A stretch of DNA of 64,000 nt from CAVSRC01 sp963750065 (GTDB lineage: Bacteria > Pseudomonadota > Alphaproteobacteria > Rhizobiales > Kaistiaceae), in the NCBI GenBank assembly GCA_963750065.1, contig CAVVPK010000019.1, forward strand, positions 124,001 to 188,000, read 5' to 3'. The position numbers and the translations under genes are program-made. Below the pieces are notes generated by a model. The model was given only the letters and a program-made list of their open reading frames with translations. It was not told the origin of the DNA and made no database searches. Positions 54,044 to 64,000 of this stretch are shown here, piece by piece (the stretch's first letter is position 1; each line of letters begins with the position of its first letter).

Positions 54044-55171
54044 ATGGTCGCATCCCCTGAATCGTTTCCCGCTGGCGGCCGCCTGACCGTCGATCTTGTG
54101 GCGCTGGCCGCCAACTGGAAGGCGCTGGCCGACCATGTCGCCGGCGGCGGCCACGCCACCGCCGCCGTGGTCAAGGGCGATGGCTACGGCATCGGGTTGG
54201 AAGAGGCCGGGCGGACGCTGGCGGCAGCCGGTTGCACCACTTTCTTCGTCGCCTTGCCCGATGAAGGGCGGCGCTTGCGCGCGGTGCTGCCGCATGCGGT
54301 CATCTATGTCCTCAACGGGCTCATCGGCGGCGGCGCGCCATACGCCCGCGCCGACATCCGGCCGGTGCTCAACTCGTGGCCGGAAATCGAGGAGTGGGCC
54401 GCCTTCCGCAAGACGGGCGGCACGACCGGCGCGGCGGTGCATGTCGATACCGGCATGAACCGGCTCGGCCTGTCGCTGCATGACGCGCTTGACCTTCGCC
54501 GCAACGCGACCCTGCTCGCCACGCTGGCGCCCGACCTCATCATCTCGCACCTGGCCTGTGCCGATACGCCAGACCATCCGATGAACCGCCGCCAGCTTGC
54601 CCTTTTCGGCGAGGTGCGGGCGCAGTTTCCCAACCTGCCGGCGTCGCTGGCCAATTCCGCCGGTGTGTTTCTCGGGCCCGACTATCACTTCGACCTGGTG
54701 CGGCCGGGCATCGCGCTTTATGGCGGCGTCGCCGTGCAGGGGGTCACCAATCCCATGCGCGCGGTAGCGACGCTGGAAGCGCGCGTGCTGGCGGTGCGCG
54801 AGGCCGAGGAAGGCGAGACGGTGGGTTATGGCGCGACGCTGAGCCTGAAGCAGCCTGCGCGCCTGGCCACCCTCTCCATCGGCTATGCCGACGGCTACCA
54901 TCGCCTGGCCGGCGGCAGCGACGAGCACCCCGGCGCCCGGGTGTGGGTCCGCGGTCAACGGGCGCCGCTCGCCGGTCGGGTGTCGATGGACCTGATCACC
55001 ATCGACGTCACCAACATTCCCGGCGTCACCCGCGGCGACTGGGTCGAGCTTTTCGGCCGCCATATCCCGGTGGACGACGTCGCCCGCCAGGCTGGCACCA
55101 TCGGCTACGAGTTCCTGACCGACCTCGGCCGCCGCTACCAGCGGGTCTATATCGGCGGTCCGGACGGCTGA
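54044..55171 (+). CDS. alr: Alanine racemase
   Basis: Alr makes D-alanine for peptidoglycan with PLP. The 375-residue protein has the cofactor lysine K44 in A-V-V-K-G-D-G-Y-G-I-G, where most relatives have KADAYG; the lysine is kept. Other family blocks are V-H-V-D-T-G-M-N-R-L-G, G-I-A-L-Y-G-G, and the catalytic tyrosine region G-Y-G-A-T. The C-terminal domain has the conserved S-I-G-Y-A-D-G. The start is ATG 54044 (TTG at 54035 is upstream). In the ancestral order radA probably followed directly; now an IS element intervenes. Confidence 0.94.
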   Translation: MVASPESFPAGGRLTVDLVALAANWKALADHVAGGGHATAAVVKGDGYGIGLEEAGRTLAAAGCTTFFVALPDEGRRLRAVLPHAVIYVLNGLIGGGAPYARADIRPVLNSWPEIEEWAAFRKTGGTTGAAVHVDTGMNRLGLSLHDALDLRRNATLLATLAPDLIISHLACADTPDHPMNRRQLALFGEVRAQFPNLPASLANSAGVFLGPDYHFDLVRPGIALYGGVAVQGVTNPMRAVATLEARVLAVREAEEGETVGYGATLSLKQPARLATLSIGYADGYHRLAGGSDEHPGARVWVRGQRAPLAGRVSMDLITIDVTNIPGVTRGDWVELFGRHIPVDDVARQAGTIGYEFLTDLGRRYQRVYIGGPDG

Positions 55172-55630
55172 GGCCGCTTACACTCCGAGCCCCAAAAAAT
55201 ATCTATCCCCCTCCGATTCCCCCATGAGATGATCTGCTCGTCCGCTCCCGCAAAGGGGTCCCGTGTCGACCGGAACGTCGTGGGGGGAGCGGAGCGGTGC
55301 CCCCGCCTGGGAGAGGCTTCCGACCTTTCCCCCGCGGGGCGTTCCTGGCGGGATCGTCGGTCTTGCGACCGGCTGGCCTTAGGGCCTGAACCTCTGCCAA
55401 GAGACCGTGGAGGGCCGTAGGCCCGACAGGGATCGAGGAAAAGAGGTGAAGAGCTCGCCGGGAGACGGGATAAAATCGCCGCGGCGGGCGCTCGGCGAGC
55501 GCCTCAGTTTCGCGGAGTAACCGCACGGCATTCGCCGGGCGCCCGCCACCCCCTCGTCGCGAGGGGAGAGGTCTTTGAAAGGTTCATAGCCCGGTGCCTC
55601 CGGCACGCGGGAACGAGAACGTGTGAATTG
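55172..55630. other. Non-coding, hairpin-rich region of unknown function
   Basis: About 460 bases after alr hold no convincing gene but several exact hairpins: CGGTC/GACCG (55358-55371), GGGCC/GGCCC (55412-55424), CCCCTCG/CGAGGGG (55550-55566) and GTGCC/GGCAC (55594-55606). The region could be a folded RNA, a repeat family or a decayed mobile element. I compared it with RNase P RNA, tmRNA, 6S and tRNA by eye and saw no match. Confidence 0.5.
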
Positions 55631-55633
55631 TTT

Positions 55634-55740
55634 GTCGTCCCTGCGAAAGCAGGGACCCAGTAATCAACAACGCTTCGGCTCTGTCACTGGCGCCCGTGAC
55701 TACGGGGTGCCCGCTCGAGGCCGGGCACGGCAGGTGTCTG
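55634..55740. repeat. REP-like unit beside the IS110 element
   Basis: GTCCCTGC/GCAGGGAC with a GAAA loop (55637-55656) and the text around it resemble the widespread alphaproteobacterial repeat whose reverse reading is ACTGGGTCCCTGC-TTTC. A second GC-rich part (GTGCCCGCTCGAGGCCGGGCAC, split as GTGCCCG and CGGGCAC arms) is at 55708-55729. IS110 elements often land in such units. Confidence 0.5.
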
Positions 55741-55744
55741 TTGC

Positions 55745-55934
55745 GATGGCCCCTTGTAACTCATTGGTGCCGTCATCGGCTAAGGTTGCCGGTGCGGTGG
55801 CGGGCGGGAGACCGAATACCCCGAGGGAGATCGAGCCCGTGGGTGAGCGCGGGTCTCCGTCCGCCGTTCCATCGAAGAACCCGAACAGTCGCCTGGGCCG
55901 CAAGCGGAGCCCGATTAGGCAAGGATGGGTGCAG
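55745..55934 (+). ncRNA. Candidate bridge RNA of the IS110 element
   Basis: In the IS110 group the left non-coding end is transcribed into a bridge RNA that pairs with target and donor DNA through two internal loops. Here two stem-loops fit. GGAGACC (55807-55813) pairs with GGTCTCC (55852-55858) inside a longer imperfect stem with a 38-base loop. A second stem, GCCT and GGGC with GCCC and AGGC around CCGC-AA-GCGG, lies at 55891-55920. The limits are approximate. Assignment is by position and shape, not by detected guides. Confidence 0.5.
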
Positions 55935-56864
55935 ATGGACGCCAGCGTTGTCGGTATCGATGTGTCGAAGGACCGGCTGGACGTGCATGTCGAGCCGAGT
56001 GGAGAAGCTTTTGCGGTCGCGCGCGATGCGGCCGGTCTGGAGGCGCTGGTCGAGCGGCTGAAGCCGCTGTCGGTGATGACGGTGGCGGTGGAGGCGACCG
56101 GCGGCTTCGAGACGGTGGTGGCGGCCAGCCTGTGCGCTGCCGGCCTGCCGGTGGTTGTGGTCAATCCGGCCCAGGTCAGGGCCTTTGCCCAGGCCGTCGG
56201 CAAGCGCGCCAAGACCGATCCGATCGACGCCGCGGTGATTGCCCGCTTCGTGGCGGCGACCAAGCCCGAGGTCCGTCCGCTGCCCGATGCCGAGACCCAG
56301 GCCCTCGCCGACCTGGTCACCCGCCGGCGCCAGATCATCGCCATGATCGTCGCCGAGCGGCAGCGCGAGAAGCGGGCAGCGACGCGGACGAAGAAGAGCA
56401 TCGCCCGCCTGCTCAAGGCCTTGCAGAAGGAGCTGACCGAGATCGAGGCGGACATCGACGATAGCGTGCGCGGCTCGCCGGTGTGGCGCGAGAAGGAGGA
56501 TCTGCTCGTCTCCGTGCCCGGCATCGGACCAACCATCGCCAGGACGCTTCTCGCCGACCTGCCCGAGCTCGGCACCCTCGACCGCCGCCAGATCGCCGCC
56601 CTCGTCGGCCTGGCCCCCTTCACCCGCCAGTCCGGCCAATGGCGCGGCCGCAGCTTCATCGGCGGCGGCCGCGCTAGCGTCCGCTCCGCCTTCTTCATGG
56701 GCGCGATGGTCGCCGCCCGCCGCAATCCGATCCTGCAAGCCTTCTATGAGCGCCTGGTCGCCGCCGGAAAGCCCAAACTCGTCGCCATCATCGCCGTCGC
56801 CAGAAAGCTCCTCACCATCCTCAATGCCATCCTCAGAGATCGACGACCATGGCAAACCGCTTGA
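55935..56864 (+). CDS. IS110 family transposase
   Basis: The recombinase has 309 residues from ATG 55935. The RuvC-like DEDD domain shows V-G-I-D-V-S-K-D-R-L-D-V, V-A-V-E-A-T-G-G-F-E and K-T-D-P-I-D-A-A-V-I-A-R. A coiled-coil linker follows (around residues 120-175). The C-terminal Transposase_20 domain has V-P-G-I-G-P-T-I-A and G-R-A-S-V-R-S-A-F-F, with the serine expected as nucleophile. The gene is intact, so the element may be active. The frame is open to 55623 but homology begins at MDASVVGID. Confidence 0.93.
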   Translation: MDASVVGIDVSKDRLDVHVEPSGEAFAVARDAAGLEALVERLKPLSVMTVAVEATGGFETVVAASLCAAGLPVVVVNPAQVRAFAQAVGKRAKTDPIDAAVIARFVAATKPEVRPLPDAETQALADLVTRRRQIIAMIVAERQREKRAATRTKKSIARLLKALQKELTEIEADIDDSVRGSPVWREKEDLLVSVPGIGPTIARTLLADLPELGTLDRRQIAALVGLAPFTRQSGQWRGRSFIGGGRASVRSAFFMGAMVAARRNPILQAFYERLVAAGKPKLVAIIAVARKLLTILNAILRDRRPWQTA

Positions 56865-56909
56865 CAAACAAGACAGTCGCTCACCCTTGCCATCCCTCCA
56901 AATCCGTGA

Positions 56910-56924
56910 GAACATAATGCGAAC
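56910..56924 (+). promoter_or_regulatory. LexA (SOS) box in the radA promoter
   Basis: GAAC-ATAATGC-GAAC is an exact GAAC-N7-GAAC, the reverse reading of the alphaproteobacterial SOS box GTTC-N7-GTTC. It overlaps a CATAAT -10-like element (56913-56918) and ends 17 bases before the radA start, a position suited to repression. Confidence 0.75.
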
Positions 56925-56941
56925 ATCCGTAGGAGCGCCGC

Positions 56942-58336
<1,395 letters not shown>

Positions 58337-58353
58337 GACCGCGCGCCGGTCCG

Positions 58354-58599
58354 TCACCCGTTGCGATGGATGACTTCCACCTGGATGGGCTTGGGATTGG
58401 CCGTCGCAGCCGACACGATCGCCCAGATCCAAACAGCGATGCAAAGCGGCACACCGATGACCGCGCCGACGACCGTGAAACTGAAGACCAGCCCCACGAC
58501 ATAGAGCACGATCTGGGCAATGCCCTGCCCGATCTTGCCGACGATCAATGTGCCGATGCCAGGCAGGAATATATTGACGATTACGCCAAGCACCTTCAT
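58354..58599 (-). CDS. Small membrane protein of unknown function
   Basis: The 81-residue product has two to three hydrophobic helices: FLPGIGTLIVGKIGQGIAQI, VLYVVGLVFSFTVVGAVIGV and a third near the end. A short polar C-terminal tail follows (NPKPIQVEVIHRNG). The P-G-I-G-T-L and G-K-x-G-Q-G motifs recall TM2/YqaE-type proteins, but assignment is not certain. It is on the strand opposite to radA and cvpA, in a gap that follows radA by 17 bases. Confidence 0.65.
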   Translation of the reverse strand: MKVLGVIVNIFLPGIGTLIVGKIGQGIAQIVLYVVGLVFSFTVVGAVIGVPLCIAVWIWAIVSAATANPKPIQVEVIHRNG

Positions 58600-58802
58600 G
58601 AACCACCCCCGTCATGTCCCTGGTGGCAGGTGTGATGCCACCTGTGGATATCTTATCACAGGTTGTACTATATCGCAGTCGTTCTTTAGGTGGCTTGGAA
58701 CGGCGACGGGCGTTGCCGCAAATGTCGACAACCGATCGAAATCCTGCCAAGCCGCCAGAATCGTGCTAGAGCCTTGCTCGGCCGCAGCTGATCCGTGAGA
58801 CC

Positions 58803-59429
58803 ATGCCATCGCTTCTCGACGTCATCGTCCTAGTGGTTCTGCTCATTTCGGCCTTACTCGCCATGATGCGCGGCTTCGTGCGCGAGGTGCTGACCCTGGT
58901 GTCGTGGGCCGCGGCAGCGGCACTCGCTTACTATCTCTACCGGCTGCCACTGCCGCTGGTGAAATCCTTCCTCAACAACACCACGGCCGCGACCATCGTC
59001 TCCGCGGCGGCCATCTTCCTGCTCGCGCTGATCATCGTGAGTTTCCTGTCGATGAGGATCGCGGATTTCGTCCTCGACAGCCGGGTCGGGGCCGTCGATC
59101 GCGGGCTCGGCTTCCTCTACGGGGCGGCGCGCGGGCTGTTGCTGATGGTCGTGGCGCAGGCCTTCTTCCTGTGGCTGGCTCAGACGACGCCTGCCTGGAT
59201 GGCACACGCCAAGAGCAAGCCGATGCTGGAATCCCTCGGCAACCAGTTGATGGATGCGCTGCCGCAGGACCTGGAGGCCTCGCTGAAGAAGGTCTTCCGC
59301 AATCGCGACAGTTCGGGCAGCGACGCCGGCCAGGTGGTGCCCGATGCATCGCCGCCCGATGCCGCTCCCGGCCCCAGCGATGCCTCTCGCCAGCAGCTCA
59401 ACCGACTGATCGAAAACGGCGGCAACTGA
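58803..59429 (+). CDS. cvpA: CvpA family membrane protein
   Basis: CvpA is named for colicin V production and is linked to envelope stress and purF expression. The 208-residue protein has four membrane helices: LLDVIVLVVLLISALLAMMRG, LTLVSWAAAAALAYYL, IVSAAAIFLLALIIVSFLSM and a final one near residue 115. A soluble Ser/Asp/Pro-rich tail follows. R-G-F-V-R-E-V and G-A-A-R-G-L-L are conserved. purF follows after 19 bases, the standard neighbour. Confidence 0.92.
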   Translation: MPSLLDVIVLVVLLISALLAMMRGFVREVLTLVSWAAAAALAYYLYRLPLPLVKSFLNNTTAATIVSAAAIFLLALIIVSFLSMRIADFVLDSRVGAVDRGLGFLYGAARGLLLMVVAQAFFLWLAQTTPAWMAHAKSKPMLESLGNQLMDALPQDLEASLKKVFRNRDSSGSDAGQVVPDASPPDAAPGPSDASRQQLNRLIENGGN

Positions 59430-59448
59430 CGCCGCAGGAAACGCGTAG

Positions 59449-60909
<1,461 letters not shown>

Positions 60910-60913
60910 GCGA

Positions 60914-61642
60914 ATGCCGGCACTCGAAGGGCGCATCGCCGTCGTCACCGGCGCGTCGCGCGGCATCGGCTACGCGGCGGCGCTCGGCTTGGCGCAAGCC
61001 GGCGCCCATGTGGTGGCGGTGGCGCGCACCACCGGCGGGCTGGAAGAGCTCGACGACGCCATCCGCACCAAGGGCGGCAACGCCACGCTGGTGCCGCTCG
61101 ATCTCAAGGATTTCGCCGGCATCGACCGCCTCGGCGGCGCCCTCTACGAGCGCTGGGGCAAGCTCGATATGCTGCTGGGCAATGCCGGCCTGCTCGGCCT
61201 GATCACGCCGCTCGGCCATCTGGCGCCGAAGGTCTGGGACGATGCGGTCGCCGTAAACCTGACCGCCAACTGGCGCCTCATTCGTTCGCTTGACCCGCTG
61301 CTGCGGCAATCCGATGCCGGCCGCGCGCTCTTCCTCACCAGCGGCATCACCAGGACGATGGCGCCCTACTGGGGTTCCTATTCGATTACCAAGGCAGCGC
61401 TGGAAGCGCTGGTCAGGACCTATGCCGGCGAGATGGCCAATACGAGCGTGCGTGCCAATCTTCTCAATCCGGGGCCGCTCAGGACGCACATGCGCGCCCA
61501 GGCGATGCCGGGCGAGGACCCGGATACGCTGAACGCCCCGGACGCGGTGGTGCCCGATATCGTGCGCATGCTTTCGCCCGACTACACCGAGAACGGTGTC
61601 CTGTTCGATTTTTCGAGCGGCGAGACGAAGCGCTTCGGCTGA
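60914..61642 (+). CDS. Short-chain dehydrogenase/reductase
   Basis: The 242-residue protein has the Rossmann loop T-G-A-S-R-G-I-G-Y near residue 13 and N-A-G near residue 90. The catalytic tyrosine and lysine are in Y-S-I-T-K-A, with a serine in L-T-S-G-I. It lies directly behind purF in this and other Hyphomicrobiales, which does not prove a purine role. The start is ATG 60914; an in-frame ATG at 60872 would overlap purF. It is convergent with der, six bases apart. Confidence 0.9.
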   Translation: MPALEGRIAVVTGASRGIGYAAALGLAQAGAHVVAVARTTGGLEELDDAIRTKGGNATLVPLDLKDFAGIDRLGGALYERWGKLDMLLGNAGLLGLITPLGHLAPKVWDDAVAVNLTANWRLIRSLDPLLRQSDAGRALFLTSGITRTMAPYWGSYSITKAALEALVRTYAGEMANTSVRANLLNPGPLRTHMRAQAMPGEDPDTLNAPDAVVPDIVRMLSPDYTENGVLFDFSSGETKRFG

Positions 61643-61648
61643 GGCGGC

Positions 61649-63025
61649 TCAGCTTTTCTTGCGCTTGCGTCCTTCGTAGGGATTCTCGCCTTTACGCAAG
61701 GTCAGGCGGATGGGCACGCCGGGAAGCTTGAAATCCGCACGCAGCGCATTGACCAGGTAGCGCCGCCAGGCGTCGGGCAAGGCTTCGGGCCGGGAGCAGA
61801 AGGCGACGAAGGTCGGCGGGCGCGCCTTGGCCTGGGTCAGATAGCGCAGCTTGATGCGCCGCCCGGCGACCGCCGGCGGCGGGTGCCGTTCGAGAATCTC
61901 CGGCAGCCAGCGGTTCAGTCGTGCGGTGGCGACGCGGCGGTTCCACAGCCCGTGGGCGTCGAGCACCGCCTTCATCATCCGGTCGATGCCCTCGCCGGTG
62001 ATGCCGGAGACTGGCACCAGCGCGACGCCGGCGATCTGCGGCAGGAGCCGCTCCGCCTCGCGCCTGAGGTCGGTCAGGGTGCGCTGGCGGTTGGTCACCA
62101 GGTCCCACTTGTCGAGCGCGATAACGATGGCGCGGCCTTCGCTCTCGACAAGATCGGCGATCTGCAGATCCTGCTTCTCGAATGGCTGGCCGACATCGAG
62201 GACCAGAATCACCACCTCGGCGAACTGGATTGCACGTAGCGCATCGCCAACGGCGAGCTTCTCCAGTTTGCCTTCGACGCGGGCCTTGCGCCTCAGGCCG
62301 GCGGTGTCGAACAGTCGGAAGTCACGCTCGCCCCAACGCCAGTCGACGGAAATCGAATCGCGCGTGATGCCGGCCTCCGGCCCGGTCAGCAGCCGGTCTT
62401 CGCCGATCATGCGGTTGATCAGCGTCGACTTGCCGGCATTCGGCCGGCCGACGACGGCAACGCGGATCGGCCGGTCTTCGCCCTTCGCCGCCGCTTTGGC
62501 CCCCTCCCCGTCCTCGTCACCGGCAAAGCTGAGGATTGCATCGTGGAGTTCGCCGAGGCCCTCGCCGTGCTCGGCCGAAATGGCGACCGGATCGCCAAAG
62601 CCGAGCGCATAGGCTTCCAGCACGCCTGTCTCGGAGGCGCGGCTTTCCGTTTTGTTTGCGACCAGAACGATGGGCTTGCCCAGCGTGCGCAGCAGTTCGG
62701 CAAAATGACGGTCGAGCGGGGTCAGGCCGGCGCGGGCATCGATCACGAACAGGCTGAGGTCGGCCGAGCGGACTGCAGCCTCGGTCTGGGCGTGCATGCG
62801 CCCGGCCAGCAACTCCGGCGCCGCCTCGTCGAGGCCGGCAGTATCGATGGCGGTGAATTCCAGCGAGCCGATGTGGGCCTCGCCCTCGCGCCGGTCGCGG
62901 GTGACGCCGGGCAAATCATCGACCAGTGCCAGCCGCTTGCCGACGAGCCGGTTGAACAGCGTCGACTTGCCGACATTCGGTCGGCCGACGATGGCAATGC
63001 GCAGCGGCGTTGTGTTGGTGGACAC
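61649..63025 (-). CDS. der: Ribosome biogenesis GTPase Der
   Basis: Der (EngA) is a double GTPase needed to assemble the 50S subunit. The 458-residue protein has two G domains. The first has G-R-P-N-V-G-K-S-T-L-F-N-R and D-L-P-G-V-T-R-D. The second, from about residue 180, has G-R-P-N-A-G-K-S-T-L-I-N-R and D-T-A-G-L-R-R-K. A KH-like domain and a basic tail (GRKRKKS) complete it. The usual TPR membrane protein lies just upstream. Confidence 0.97.
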   Translation of the reverse strand: MSTNTTPLRIAIVGRPNVGKSTLFNRLVGKRLALVDDLPGVTRDRREGEAHIGSLEFTAIDTAGLDEAAPELLAGRMHAQTEAAVRSADLSLFVIDARAGLTPLDRHFAELLRTLGKPIVLVANKTESRASETGVLEAYALGFGDPVAISAEHGEGLGELHDAILSFAGDEDGEGAKAAAKGEDRPIRVAVVGRPNAGKSTLINRMIGEDRLLTGPEAGITRDSISVDWRWGERDFRLFDTAGLRRKARVEGKLEKLAVGDALRAIQFAEVVILVLDVGQPFEKQDLQIADLVESEGRAIVIALDKWDLVTNRQRTLTDLRREAERLLPQIAGVALVPVSGITGEGIDRMMKAVLDAHGLWNRRVATARLNRWLPEILERHPPPAVAGRRIKLRYLTQAKARPPTFVAFCSRPEALPDAWRRYLVNALRADFKLPGVPIRLTLRKGENPYEGRKRKKS

Positions 63026-63072
63026 GGCGCGGTCGTCCTTGCGTGACGTCGCGGCTTTGCGCCCTCGCCGGA

Positions 63073-63750
63073 CTATGATTTGGCGGGCGCAGGCGGCGCC
63101 CCAATGCGCGCCGTGATCAGCGAGAGCATGACCTGGGCACGCTGGCGCAGGTCCGCCGGCGATTCCTGATCGTTGTTGATCTCGTCGAAATACTTCCGCG
63201 CCGCCTCATAGTCGCCCACCCGCCAGGCATCCAGGCCGAGCAGTTCGCGGGCGTTGTGGCGCCAAACATTGCCGGTGGCGGCGAGATCGTTCAGGCGCTT
63301 TTCAAGGTCCGCCAGGGGCGCAGTGTCGACCAGCAGTGCCGCGGCGCGCAACCGGGCAAGGGCCTTGATCGCATCGGAGGTACCCTTGCGGGCGGCGATG
63401 GCATCATATTCGGCGATGGCGTCCTCGGTCTTGCCGGTAACCGCCATCTCGGAGGCGACGCGCAAGCCGGCAAGCACAGGATAGCTGCCGCTGCCATTGG
63501 CCTCGATGGCCTTGAGGGCCGTGATCGCCTCTTCATGCTTGCCCTGATTGGCCAGGTCGAGCGCGGCAAGGAAGCGATCGCCGGTCGCCTGCGCCTGCTT
63601 CTCCTGCCAGTAGACCCAACCGCGATAGCCGGCGGTCGCCACCACGATGAGAATCGCCAGCCCGATGACATAGGGGCCGAAGCGGTCCCAGAGCTTCCTC
63701 ATCTGGTCACGGCGGAGATCCTCGTCGACCTCTTTGAAAATATCGGACAT
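63073..63750 (-). CDS. Membrane-anchored TPR-like protein (YfgM-like)
   Basis: From ATG 63750 the product has 225 residues: a cytoplasmic N-terminus (MSDIFKEVDEDLRRDQMRKLWDRFG), one transmembrane helix (PYVIGLAILIVVATAGYRGWVYW) and a periplasmic region of helical repeats. This architecture and the position upstream of der match the YfgM/DUF2133 type, an ancillary SecYEG-linked protein in E. coli. The role here is inferred. The frame to 63897 is not supported. Confidence 0.85.
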   Translation of the reverse strand: MSDIFKEVDEDLRRDQMRKLWDRFGPYVIGLAILIVVATAGYRGWVYWQEKQAQATGDRFLAALDLANQGKHEEAITALKAIEANGSGSYPVLAGLRVASEMAVTGKTEDAIAEYDAIAARKGTSDAIKALARLRAAALLVDTAPLADLEKRLNDLAATGNVWRHNARELLGLDAWRVGDYEAARKYFDEINNDQESPADLRQRAQVMLSLITARIGAPPAPAKS

Positions 63751-64000
63751 TTCGCCTCGTTGGTGTCGCCGGTTGATCCATCGTTCGGGCAGCGCGGCGG
63801 CACAATATCGCCGGCCCCGCAAGGTTGCAAACGCCGGGATTCCAGCATTCTTGCGGCAAAGCCCCGCGCCCCTGCCCTTGTGCCGCAACGGTGGCATTCA
63901 CGCAACTTTGTCTTAAATCTTTCAGAAATCAGCCAGTTACGCGTTGTTCACGGTCGCCGTGATAGTCTAGCCTCATAATAGAATGAAGGAGGCATAGCGG
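63751..64000. other. Upstream region of a gene beyond the window
   Basis: No gene is seen. A ribosome-site-like AAGGAGG at 63986-63992 indicates a + strand gene whose start lies at or just beyond the right edge; CATAAT at 63974-63979 could be a -10 element or leader sequence. Confidence 0.4.

Larger units (their letters stand above)
55740..56905 (+). mobile_element. IS110-family insertion sequence
   Basis: The element comprises a DEDD-Tyr/Ser-type transposase gene (55935-56864) and a structured non-coding left end of about 190 bases, the typical layout of the IS110 group. Its exact ends could not be fixed because the family lacks clear terminal repeats. The left limit lies between the REP-like unit and about 55760, and the right limit between the transposase stop and the LexA box at 56910. 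It separates alr from radA. A TTGACA at 56861-56866 at its right end might act as an outward -35. Confidence 0.75.

Noticed and set aside
55229..55620. RNase P RNA, tmRNA, 6S RNA or tRNA in the alr-IS gap
   Set aside because: Hallmark conserved segments of these RNAs and a tRNA arm pattern were looked for and not found.

Overview
The window is GC-rich, densely coding bacterial DNA. Gene order and content point to Alphaproteobacteria, most likely the order Hyphomicrobiales. The evidence is an OmpA-like immunogenic porin that starts its mature part with a W-S-G-F-Y-A-G-type motif, a DUF930 protein, the run lptF-lptG-lptD-surA-pdxA-rsmA facing fabD-fabG-acpP-fabF-mltG-yicC-gmk, a DUF2232 protein between rpsR and rplI, an alphaproteobacterial-type LexA box (GAAC-N7-GAAC) before radA, and a CtrA-type box (TTAA-N7-TTAA) before dnaB. 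I cannot name a genus. No tRNA, rRNA or CRISPR array was recognised.

Layout. 1-2.5 kb: an inverted-repeat element, then pgsA-moaD-moaE, a DUF930 protein and ndk. 2.6-6.4 kb: oxyR (coupled to a small EamA protein) divergent from katG, which carries a single-base frameshift. 6.4-19 kb: mixed housekeeping and envelope genes (DinB-like, porin, rsgA, cupin, L,D-transpeptidase, amino-acid binding protein, LprI-like protein, ABC-F ATPase, hisC, holC-pepA). 19-33.2 kb: two envelope operons meet tail to tail, LPS export plus outer-membrane folding plus pdxA/rsmA on the + strand, and fatty-acid synthesis plus mltG/yicC/gmk on the - strand. 33.3-37.5 kb: a small exported protein, a Tat-exported NodB-family deacetylase, and the rpsF-rpsR-DUF2232-rplI operon.

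37.6-51.5 kb is an accessory block lying between rplI and dnaB, which are commonly close neighbours. It holds cfa, a yeiH/LysR pair with a perfect operator-like palindrome, a three-gene set of exported proteins of unknown role (one frameshifted), an EAL phosphodiesterase, clpS, cpdB, a divergent methyltransferase/HxlR pair and an aldo-keto reductase.

51.6-64 kb: dnaB, an SRPBCC protein, alr, a hairpin-rich non-coding stretch with a REP-like unit, an IS110-family element whose 5' non-coding end looks like a bridge-RNA gene, then radA, cvpA, purF, an SDR enzyme, and on the opposite strand der and a TPR membrane protein.

The most unusual items are the uncharacterised exported-protein operon at 41.0-44.2 kb with a Crp/Fnr-like palindrome upstream, the IS110 element with its candidate bridge RNA beside a REP-like unit and next to a LexA-controlled radA promoter, the nested inverted-repeat element at the left edge, and two single-base frameshifts in otherwise well-conserved reading frames. 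All calls are from reading the sequence; no database search was run.
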